NCBI RefSeq assembly: GCF_017874355.1
Contig: NZ_JAGGLI010000022.1
Span: forward strand, 1 to 48,481
Direction of reading: 5' to 3'
DNA from: Acetoanaerobium pronyense
GTDB taxonomy: Bacteria; Bacillota; Clostridia; Peptostreptococcales; Filifactoraceae
Length of the DNA stretch: 48,481 bases
Shown: piece by piece, positions 9,003 to 15,611 of the stretch
Layout: every line of letters starts with the position of its first letter
Numbering within the stretch: position 1 is the stretch's first letter
Program-made: the position numbers and the translations under genes
Notes under the pieces: model-generated
What the model was told of the DNA's origin: nothing
The model's database searches: none
Seen by the model: only the letters and a program-made list of their open reading frames with translations

Positions 9003-9492
9003 TGCTTATACTCCTCTCTTTCTTCTTTTTTAGCTCCATAAGATTTAAAACTCCCATATAAACTTGAGCTATTCCCATTCCAATTATACTGACAAGTATC
9101 AATCCATATATGTATTTCATATTAACTCTAAGACCTGGAGAAAGCTGCCTTGCTCCGAGATTCATAAACTTAAATCCAGAAGGAACAAGATATAGTAAAA
9201 AGCCAGCTATAACAAAATGTAAAAAAGAGTTGTAAATTATAAGAGCCTTTCCTTGAAGTCTTGAAATAAATAAATCTACAGCAACAAACTCATTATGTAA
9301 AACAGCAGATATAGACCCTATAGATATAAGGAATATAAATAGCATCCTTGTTACTTCTTCTGTCCAATGATAAGGTTTTGGCATCAAAGGTGTTCTTCCT
9401 ATTACCTGAAGCACAACCACACATATCATTAATACAAATGATATCACTGTCAATGTATCTAAAACTTTAGTGATTGCATTTTTGATTCTCAT
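8995..9492 (-). CDS. dctQ: TRAP transporter small permease (DctQ family)
   Basis: A 165-residue, four-helix membrane protein of the DctQ type, with the usual PYHWTEEVTRMLFI segment after the first helix. I chose the ATG at 9492 (MRIKNAITKV), which follows GAGGGAGA. The longer frame from 9534 would be encoded by a hairpin and has no ribosome site. It partners DctM. Confidence 0.88.
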   Translation of the reverse strand: MRIKNAITKVLDTLTVISFVLMICVVVLQVIGRTPLMPKPYHWTEEVTRMLFIFLISIGSISAVLHNEFVAVDLFISRLQGKALIIYNSFLHFVIAGFLLYLVPSGFKFMNLGARQLSPGLRVNMKYIYGLILVSIIGMGIAQVYMGVLNLMELKKKKERSISNG

Positions 9493-9526
9493 GGCATCTC
9501 CCTCAAATTTCAAAATGATTAGAAGA

Positions 9527-9555
9527 CAAAGCATCCAAAAAATCTAGATGCTTTG
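9527..9555 (-). other. Intergenic stem-loop between dctP and dctQ
   Basis: A 9-bp perfect inverted repeat (CAAAGCATC/GATGCTTTG), loop of 11 bases, with no clear U-tract after it. It starts 12 bases past the dctP stop. Hairpins here commonly stabilise the upstream message so that more binding protein than permease is made (inference). Confidence 0.55.
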
Positions 9556-9566
9556 CCTTGTGAGAA

Positions 9567-10592
9567 TTATTGTATGTTTTTAATCATGTTGTAAAGCTCA
9601 AGAAGCTCTGGAGCAAGGTTATCTTCGTAATATGTCTCAGCTCTTGAAATCATTTCTGAAGTATCAGTCTCTACAAACTCCATTCCTTTTTCATTTATTA
9701 GAGAGTTAAAGATTTCTTCTTCTGCCTCAAGGAAAAGTTGATGTTCATAATCTTGAGCAACTTTTGCAGATTCCATCATAATTTGCTGTAAGTCTTCTGG
9801 AAGAGCTTCCCACTGATCCGCTCCAACAAGCATATATATCCATCCACGTACATGGGCAGTATTATTTATGTATTTCTGAACTTCATAGAATCCGCCACTA
9901 TTCATAAGGGCAAGAGGATTTTCCTGAGCCTCTATAGTATTTTGCTGAAGAGCTGTAAATACTTCTGAGAAAGCCATAGGAGTCGGTCTTGCTCCCCAAT
10001 GATTCCATGTTTCTACAAACAGAGGTACATTTGGTATTCTTAGATTTAGACCTTGAAGATCGTTTATATTATTTATAGGCTTATTTGACGTAAGCATTCT
10101 TGGCCCTCTTTCAAAATAAGTAAGGACTTTAAGACCTGCTTTTTCATATATTTCTTTATCAAGCACCTGTCCAGGCTCTCCTGCTATTACAGCTTTAAGA
10201 TGCTCAGAGTCTTTTATTAGATAAGGAGTAGACATTATTCCAACCTTATCAGCCCAGTTCTGAAGAGATTCTCCTGACATTACCATATCCGCTGTTCCAG
10301 CTTGAATTGCAGTTACATTGTCAATCTCATTTCCAAGCTGCTCGTTAGGATATACAGTAACCTTTATTCTTCCTTCAGATCTTGCCTCTACCTCTTCAGC
10401 AAACTTCATCGCACCCTTATGCCAAGTGTTATTTTCGTCTGCTGCGTGACCAAATTTGAATTCATAAACCTTGTCTGCATCTGCAGAGCCATTGGAAGCT
10501 GGAGCACTTCCTCCCGAACACCCGCTAAGTAACGCTGATGATAATAAAGTAAGTGCTAAGAATCCTGTCAATTTGCGAAAATTTTTCTTCAT
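9567..10592 (-). CDS. dctP: TRAP transporter solute-binding lipoprotein (DctP family)
   Basis: Extracytoplasmic receptor of the TRAP transporter, 341 residues. A signal peptide ends in the lipobox LLSGC (lipid-anchored Cys25 from this start). The mature part has the DctP hallmarks NLRIPNVPLFVETW, whose arginine usually binds the ligand carboxylate, and PMAFSEVFTALQQNTIEAQE. I chose the ATG at 10592, which follows GAGGTG at 6 bases; a GTG at 10601 is inside that site. It is the first gene of the sugar-acid operon. The substrate is inferred from its neighbours. Confidence 0.92.
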   Translation of the reverse strand: MKKNFRKLTGFLALTLLSSALLSGCSGGSAPASNGSADADKVYEFKFGHAADENNTWHKGAMKFAEEVEARSEGRIKVTVYPNEQLGNEIDNVTAIQAGTADMVMSGESLQNWADKVGIMSTPYLIKDSEHLKAVIAGEPGQVLDKEIYEKAGLKVLTYFERGPRMLTSNKPINNINDLQGLNLRIPNVPLFVETWNHWGARPTPMAFSEVFTALQQNTIEAQENPLALMNSGGFYEVQKYINNTAHVRGWIYMLVGADQWEALPEDLQQIMMESAKVAQDYEHQLFLEAEEEIFNSLINEKGMEFVETDTSEMISRAETYYEDNLAPELLELYNMIKNIQ

Positions 10593-10667
10593 CCTTTTCA
10601 CCTCAATTAATATTTTGTACTAATAAAATTAAACGCTAAAATCGTTTTCATTTTTCTGACTATTTTA

Positions 10668-10709
10668 CTAGTATACTAGCATGTTATCACTTTAAAAATT
10701 CTCTGTCAA
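10668..10709 (-). promoter_or_regulatory. Sigma-A promoter with palindromic operator for the sugar-acid operon
   Basis: On the minus strand, TTGACA (10704-10709), a 17-base spacer and TAACAT (10681-10686) make a good promoter. The perfect 12-bp palindrome CTAGTATACTAG (10668-10679) begins one base after the -10 box and covers the expected start of transcription, a classic repressor position. A near copy precedes uxuA. Confidence 0.75.
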
Positions 10710-10855
10710 CGTTTTCTTAAATGATTTTTTATAACACTTTTAACAAATTTTAACATTTTATCAAAAATTTCCTTTTTCTATATAGCTTATCTTTTAAAAA
10801 ACTGGGTAGATAATATATGTGAACATTGATTTTTATTTTAAATAGGAGGTAAATC

Positions 10856-11071
10856 ATGTCAAAGGATAAAAAAATATCAGAAGAACAAGAAAATAAAATA
10901 AACAAAACAAAAGATATTTGTGATGTGAATGAAAAAGATAAAAGCTCAATCCCTGCAACTGATGTTTATGACAGTGTGAAATGTCATACCCCAGATACGA
11001 ATGTAGATATCCCTACCGAGGAAGCTGTAGAAAAAGCTAAAAAATGGGTAGAGGATGAAAATATAAAATAA
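10856..11071 (+). CDS. Small DUF3787-type (spore surface family) protein
   Basis: A 71-residue, charged, soluble protein with no signal peptide. Its C-terminal part (VDIPTEEAVEKAKKWVEDE, about 49-67) resembles the conserved end of the DUF3787 family, which includes a C. difficile spore-surface protein. Its first half is lysine- and glutamate-rich. AGGAGGT precedes the ATG. It stands alone with its own terminator. The family call rests on a short motif. Confidence 0.6.
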   Translation: MSKDKKISEEQENKINKTKDICDVNEKDKSSIPATDVYDSVKCHTPDTNVDIPTEEAVEKAKKWVEDENIK

Positions 11072-11111
11072 TAAAATAAACTCCAATAAATTAAATACTC
11101 TGAATACTATT

Positions 11112-11147
11112 AAAGACCCTGCATCAATAGACGCAGAGTCTTTTTTT
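11112..11147 (+). terminator. Intrinsic terminator after the DUF3787 gene
   Basis: An imperfect hairpin (two C-A mismatches) between AAAGACCCTGCATC and GACGCAGAGTCTTT, followed by more Ts. It can also serve the converging GNAT gene. Confidence 0.75.
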
Positions 11148-11155
11148 GAATTAAT

Positions 11156-11767
11156 TTAATCCCATTCCTTTATAAAAGTCTTTTTTATTTTTTTAAAATG
11201 ATAGTAATTAACCGTACCTGCTTTTTCAAATCCAGCCTTCATTACATTTTTTTCTGAAGCTATATTTCCATCCATCACTATACAAGTAGCAAATTTATAT
11301 CCTTTACTCTCGGCAATTTTAAGTCTAGATTTTATTGCAAAGAGCTGAACACTATTTCCTCTCATTGATTTAAAGGTATATGAATCAAATAAATAAGCCC
11401 GCTCTTCATCTTTTGGGATTTTAAAATTCATCTCTTTTTCAAAATGATTTCCAAAGCTCATGGAATAATAACCATATATATTTTCATCTTTGTCCAAAAC
11501 CACAAAAGTTTTATCAGAAGAATTTTCCTCTAGGCGGGATTTTAAAACCATATATTTTTCTTCAGACAACTCTTCTTTAAAAACCTCATACATTTTATTT
11601 AATATATTTATATCAAGTGGAATAAAAAATTTGTCCTTTTCCTCAATATTTAAAGGAGTTATTCTTATTTTATATAGGAAGTGTTTTCTTAGAATTTTTT
11701 TCTGGATTCTTTGAAACAGATTATATAAATTTTGAAAATATACTTTGCTATAGTATCTATCTACCAC
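11156..11767 (-). CDS. GNAT-family acetyltransferase, paralogue 1
   Basis: A 203-residue protein. The second half is a GNAT fold: strand FVVLDKDENIYGYYSM, then YLFDSYTFKSMRGNSVQLFAIKSRLKIAESKGYKFATCIVMDGNIASEKNVMKAGFEK split over acetyl-CoA-binding helix and strands. The first part has FLYKI and IPLDINILNKM, also found in the protein at 25954-26697, so the two are paralogues. Its substrate is unknown. I chose the GTG at 11767: GGAGG lies 8 bases upstream, whereas the frame's first GTG lies inside the ribosome site. Confidence 0.65.
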   Translation of the reverse strand: MVDRYYSKVYFQNLYNLFQRIQKKILRKHFLYKIRITPLNIEEKDKFFIPLDINILNKMYEVFKEELSEEKYMVLKSRLEENSSDKTFVVLDKDENIYGYYSMSFGNHFEKEMNFKIPKDEERAYLFDSYTFKSMRGNSVQLFAIKSRLKIAESKGYKFATCIVMDGNIASEKNVMKAGFEKAGTVNYYHFKKIKKTFIKEWD

Positions 11768-11930
11768 GAAAATCACCTCCACAAGAACCTATTTATTAGC
11801 TCTATAAATATTAGTTTAGAAGTATAAAAAGCCCTTCATAACTTATATTTTTAATTATATAGTCTATGTTTACCCAATATAATCAACACTATTCTAGTAT
11901 ATTTTGATAATGATTTAGTAATATATTTAT

Positions 11931-11988
11931 AAAAAATGCCTCCAAAGTAGATAGTGTAATTTTTACCACACTCTTTACTTTGAGGGCA
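11931..11988 (-). terminator. Intrinsic terminator of galE
   Basis: On the minus strand a 13-bp stem with one G-T pair and one mismatch (11976-11988 with 11937-11949), an inner AT hairpin, then six Ts. It lies 26 bases past the galE stop. Confidence 0.8.
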
Positions 11989-12013
11989 TCACATACGAAA
12001 ATCTCTTAATTTC

Positions 12014-13003
12014 CTATACTCCCATTTCAAACCTCCAAGAATCTCTTACCATATCTTCCACCGTCCTGACGGCCTTCCACCCAAGTTCATATTCTGCCTT
12101 ACTTACATCAGCGTAACAAGATGCTATATCTCCAGGCCTTCTATCAACTACCTCATAAGGAACATCAATATTATTTATTCTTTTAAATGTCTCTACAAGC
12201 TCAAGGACAGAAGTTCCCTTTCCCGTACCTAGGTTATATATATTTATGCCTTTTTCAAGCTTTTCAATCGCCTTTACATGACCTTCAGCCAAATCCACAA
12301 CATGAATATAATCCCTTACACCAGTTCCATCTACAGTATCATAGTCAGAGCCAAAGATACTAAGCTTTTTAAGCTTTCCCTTGGCAACTTGAGTTATAAA
12401 AGGCATGAGGTTGTTTGGAATTCCATTTGGATCTTCACCAATAAGTCCACTCTCATGAGCCCCAACTGGATTAAAGTAACGAAGAAGAGATACCGAAAAG
12501 CCTTCATTAGCCTTAGATATATCCGAAAGTATTCTTTCGCTCATAGCTTTAGTCTCTCCATATGGATTGGTTGTTTCAAGAAGAGGCATATCCTCTTTAA
12601 AAGGTACCTTATTATCTCCATACACTGTAGCTGAAGAACTGAAAACAAACTTTGAGACCCTGTGTCTAATGCAAGCTTTGCTCAAAACCATTGTACTCAC
12701 GAGATTATTATAGTAATAATCAAGGGGCTTGCTCACAGATTCTCCAACAGCCTTAAGCCCTGCAAAATGAATTACCCCATCTATATTATGCTTTAAAAAT
12801 ATTTCCTCAACCTTACTTTCTTCAGTTACATCTATTTCATAAAATATGATACTTTTTCCAGAAATTTTTTCAATCTTATCAATCGTCTCTATTTTACTGT
12901 TACAAAGATTGTCCGCTACAATTACATCATGTCCTGCCGCAATTAGTGATACGCATGTATGAGAACCTATATATCCAGCTCCACCAGTCACAAGTATATT
13001 CAC
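12014..13003 (-). CDS. galE: UDP-glucose 4-epimerase
   Basis: Interconverts UDP-glucose and UDP-galactose. The 329-residue protein has the NAD motif GGAGYIGSH at the N-terminus, the catalytic serine in SSSATVYG, and tyrosine-lysine in YGETK. RYFNPVGAHESGLIGEDP and GTGVRDYIHVVDLAEGH are typical of GalE. I chose the GTG at 13003 (MNILVTGGAGYIG), which follows GGAGGGGA; the ATG-less extension to 13027 encodes the ribosome site. No other galactose gene is nearby, so it may serve cell-surface sugars. Confidence 0.93.
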   Translation of the reverse strand: MNILVTGGAGYIGSHTCVSLIAAGHDVIVADNLCNSKIETIDKIEKISGKSIIFYEIDVTEESKVEEIFLKHNIDGVIHFAGLKAVGESVSKPLDYYYNNLVSTMVLSKACIRHRVSKFVFSSSATVYGDNKVPFKEDMPLLETTNPYGETKAMSERILSDISKANEGFSVSLLRYFNPVGAHESGLIGEDPNGIPNNLMPFITQVAKGKLKKLSIFGSDYDTVDGTGVRDYIHVVDLAEGHVKAIEKLEKGINIYNLGTGKGTSVLELVETFKRINNIDVPYEVVDRRPGDIASCYADVSKAEYELGWKAVRTVEDMVRDSWRFEMGV

Positions 13004-13177
13004 AAAATCCCCTCCAGACTTATTCAAATTACATTGTTAAACTAATAATATCATATCTTCCATTAAAGAATATTATTTTTATAGATAATAAATAGATTTT
13101 TAACTGTCATATTTCAATACCACTAGACACAATCTTTCACTAAAGATAAAATACTTAATATATGAAAATATTGGCGC

Positions 13178-13206
13178 GGGAGGGAAAATAGCCTTTAGGC
13201 TTTATT
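13178..13206 (+). promoter_or_regulatory. Ribosome site separated from its start by a hairpin
   Basis: GGGAGGG (13178-13184) is 22 bases from the ATG at 13207, too far for normal use. A hairpin AGCC-TTTA-GGCT (13190-13201) fills half of the gap and would shorten it to about 10 bases when folded. An in-frame TAG at 13189 and no nearer start codon exclude a longer protein. Confidence 0.5.
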
Positions 13207-14520
13207 ATGAAAAACAATATCGAATTTAATATAGATACACTTTCAAATAAAAATCAAATATATAACTCTCTTTTTGAAATCGGAAGAGACTTCGATGCAA
13301 TAGATAGTATCAGAAAAGCCTTTGTTTACTTAGATATAGACAATTTTAGATATATAAACAGTACAATTGGACATCTCAGAGGAAATCTTGTAATCTCTAA
13401 AATTCATGAAATATTGACAAATACTCTTTTATCTTGGAAATTTGGAAAAGGAAAGGCATATAGAGTTAATGCCGATGAGTTTATACTTATAATTTATGAT
13501 TTTAAAAATCTCTCATGGCTAGATAGAAGTATCGGAGAAATGTTAAAAAATATAAAAAAAGACCCTTGGTTTGAAAGTCTGGGGATTTTTGTGACTCTCA
13601 GTGCAGGCATATCAATAAATAAAGTCAATGGAAGCAATATATACGACCTTCTTCCAAAGGCTGATACAGCCCTTTACTGCGCTAAAATTAGAGGAAAAGA
13701 CAGACATCAGTTTTATAGTGACCATATGTCAAAATCAGTTTATGAAGAAATTGATATGAGTCATAAAATACGTACAGCTATAAATGCAAATATATTTGAA
13801 ATGCACTATCAACCTATAGTTTCTACAAAACCAGGTACTCTTGTAGGCCTTGAAGCTCTTATAAGATGGAAAGATCATGAGGAGGGATATATACCTCCAG
13901 CTAGATTTATACCAATTGCTGAAAAAACAGGTCAAATGAAATCTATAGAAAAACTAGTTATAGATTCTGTATTTTTACAAGTCAAGCAATGGATAGATAA
14001 AAAAGATGCCCCCCTTTTTGTTTCTATAAATCTTTCTCCAGAAGGACTTGTACAGCAACATATAATCCCTTTTTTAGAAGATATGAAAGAGAAATATCAA
14101 TTTCCACCTGAAAAGATACAGTTTGAGATAACAGAAACTGCAATGATAAGAAATGAGATTTACGTACTTCAAACTCTTAACTGCATAAAACAAATGGGTT
14201 TTAGAATTTCACTTGATGATTTTGGAACCGGTTATTCTTCAATAAATTACCTCAGAGTTCTTCCAATAGATAAGGTGAAATTAGACAAAAGCTTTCTTTT
14301 ATCCATAGAAAATGACCCTAAAAATCAAGAGATTGTAGAGACTGTAATAGATTTATGCCACAAATTAAAACTTGAAGTTATAGCTGAAGGAGTGGAAACA
14401 GAGAGCCAGAGGGCCTACCTCATTGATATTGGTTGTGATTATATTCAGGGTTACTTATTTTCAAAACCACTTAACTCAGAGGAAATCTCAAAATGGATTG
14501 CAGAAACTTACTTTAAATAA
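13207..14520 (+). CDS. Cyclic-di-GMP phosphodiesterase with degenerate GGDEF and intact EAL domain
   Basis: A soluble 437-residue protein. The GGDEF domain (about 20-175) has VNADEF where active cyclases have GGDEF, so cyclase activity is unlikely. The EAL domain (about 185-435) keeps the catalytic set: EALIRW, SINLSP, ETAMI, DDFGTGYSS, KLDKSF, EGVET, QGYLFSKP. It should therefore break down c-di-GMP to pGpG, and the GGDEF half may sense GTP, as known for similar proteins. The MarR gene follows after 34 bases, perhaps in one transcript. The ribosome site is unusual (see separate entry). Confidence 0.9.
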   Translation: MKNNIEFNIDTLSNKNQIYNSLFEIGRDFDAIDSIRKAFVYLDIDNFRYINSTIGHLRGNLVISKIHEILTNTLLSWKFGKGKAYRVNADEFILIIYDFKNLSWLDRSIGEMLKNIKKDPWFESLGIFVTLSAGISINKVNGSNIYDLLPKADTALYCAKIRGKDRHQFYSDHMSKSVYEEIDMSHKIRTAINANIFEMHYQPIVSTKPGTLVGLEALIRWKDHEEGYIPPARFIPIAEKTGQMKSIEKLVIDSVFLQVKQWIDKKDAPLFVSINLSPEGLVQQHIIPFLEDMKEKYQFPPEKIQFEITETAMIRNEIYVLQTLNCIKQMGFRISLDDFGTGYSSINYLRVLPIDKVKLDKSFLLSIENDPKNQEIVETVIDLCHKLKLEVIAEGVETESQRAYLIDIGCDYIQGYLFSKPLNSEEISKWIAETYFK

Positions 14521-14554
14521 AAAGATTTATCGGTACATAAAATGAGGTGAAAAA

Positions 14555-14992
14555 ATGTTTTTTAATTTAGATAGATGAGTTGGTCATATAACTGAAAATG
14601 CTATGAAGCAGATTTCAGAAGCCTTTAGTCGAAGGCTAAAAGACACAGGAGTCACAAGAATACAGTGGATAGCCCTTTACTATATTTCAAAATACCAGCC
14701 TATATCTCAAAGAGAGCTTTCAAATCTGATGAGCGTACAAGATTCAAGTGCGGCAAGACTCCTTGAAAGAATGGAAAGAGATGGCTTAACCATAAGAACT
14801 CAAAGTGAAAAAGATAAAAGGGTTACACTTGTAAGTCTTACAGAAAAAGGCTTAGGTTTATTTAAAAACCTGCTTCCCTATGGAGATGATTTCAACAACG
14901 ACCTCATAAAAGACATAGAGGAATCTGAACTTATTATATTCGAGAAGGTTCTTTCAAAAATGATTGATAATATTTCTAAAGACCAAAAATAA
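14555..14992 (+). CDS. MarR-family regulator with an in-frame UGA at codon 8
   Basis: The frame from ATG 14555 has a strong site (GAGGTGA, 5 bases away) and would give 145 residues, the usual MarR length. It reads MFFNLDR, then TGA (14576-14578), then VGHITENAMKQISEAFSRRL and a winged helix (ISQRELSNLMSVQDSSAARLLERMERDGL). The next in-frame ATG (14603) has no ribosome site and would remove helix 1, which MarR proteins need for dimer formation. The UGA lies within about two residues of the place of the redox cysteine in OhrR-type MarR proteins. It may encode selenocysteine, or the gene may be broken by one base change. The likely target is the palindrome before ahpD. Confidence 0.7.
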
Positions 14993-15006
14993 AGCCTAAT
15001 CTTCAG

Positions 15007-15056
15007 AAAATCCTAGACTGTTTGATAGTTAAATTTCGAACTCTCTAGGATTTTTT
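15007..15056 (+). terminator. Intrinsic terminator after the MarR gene
   Basis: An 11-bp perfect stem (AAAATCCTAGA with TCTAGGATTTT) closing a long AT loop, followed by Ts. It separates the EAL-MarR transcript from the ahpD operon. Confidence 0.8.
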
Positions 15057-15085
15057 ATTTATTGTAGAATATTTTTTAAAATCGT

Positions 15086-15139
15086 TTGAAATTTATCAAT
15101 TTATTTGCTATACTTAATTTATACTTGCTATAGCAAGTA
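15086..15139 (+). promoter_or_regulatory. Promoter and 18-bp palindromic operator of the ahpD-lpd-lplA operon
   Basis: TTGAAA (15086-15091), a 17-base spacer and TATACT (15109-15114) form a strong promoter. The perfect palindrome TACTTGCTATAGCAAGTA (15122-15139) covers the start of transcription. MarR dimers bind such sites, and the gene just upstream encodes one. The -10 region holds a partial copy (TTTGCTATACTT). Confidence 0.8.
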
Positions 15140-15166
15140 AATTCAAAACTTTATCAGGAGGGCAAT

Positions 15167-15520
15167 ATGGCTTATAACGTAAGAGAAATGCTAAATAGTT
15201 TTGTAGGTGGACTTGAGAATCTTTCGGCAACAAACGGTGAACAAGTAGGAGCTTTCATGGGTCTTTTAGGAGCAGCTTACGAGCCTAAACACCTTGATTT
15301 AAAAACAAAAGAGCTAATGAGCGTGGCTATAGGATGCTACAACAGATGCGAATACTGCATAGTTTATCACTGCTACAAAGCTCTTGAAACAGGAGCTACA
15401 AGAGAAGAAATCCTAGAAGCAGCTATGGTTTCAGTTGCATTTGGCGGGGGCCCTTCTATGGCATACACTGTAACTCTTCTTAAAGAATGTATAGATGAGT
15501 TTGAGAAAGATTTTAAATAA
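15167..15520 (+). CDS. AhpD-like protein (carboxymuconolactone decarboxylase family)
   Basis: A 117-residue AhpD-fold protein. The active site CEYCIVYH (about 65-72) has the CxxC-x3-H arrangement of AhpD alkylhydroperoxidases. In mycobacteria AhpD takes electrons from NADH through dihydrolipoamide dehydrogenase and a lipoyl protein. Here the next two genes encode a lipoyl-domain dehydrogenase and a lipoate ligase, so the same chain is likely. No peroxiredoxin is in the operon, so the final acceptor is unknown. AGGAGGGC precedes the ATG. Confidence 0.85.
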   Translation: MAYNVREMLNSFVGGLENLSATNGEQVGAFMGLLGAAYEPKHLDLKTKELMSVAIGCYNRCEYCIVYHCYKALETGATREEILEAAMVSVAFGGGPSMAYTVTLLKECIDEFEKDFK

Positions 15521-15569
15521 AAGAGATTTTATTTTATTAAAGTGATATTTTAGATTACTTGTTAATGCC

Positions 15570-15599
15570 TAGGGGGAGAATATTCTTCCCCTATTTTTT
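15570..15599 (+). terminator. Attenuator-like terminator between ahpD and lpd
   Basis: A hairpin with arms TAGGGGGAGAA and TTCTTCCCCTA (one G-T pair), followed at once by six Ts. The ribosome site of the next gene begins right after it, so read-through must occur. It probably lowers lpd-lplA expression relative to ahpD. Confidence 0.75.
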
Positions 15600-15611
15600 G
15601 GAGGAAAAATC

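Noticed and set aside
13160-13206. GEMM (c-di-GMP) riboswitch before the GGDEF-EAL gene
   Set aside because: The region is too short and lacks the conserved core; only a small hairpin is present.
14578-14593. Hairpin AGUU-GGUCAUAU-AACU right after the UGA as the SECIS element
   Set aside because: The loop starts with GGUC, as in E. coli fdhF, but it is only 4 bases from the UGA, too close, and the stem has 4 pairs.
14603-14992. MarR gene as a short 129-residue protein starting at ATG 14603
   Set aside because: There is no ribosome site before this ATG, and the upstream frame from 14555 has a perfect one and continues the family's helix 1 up to the UGA.
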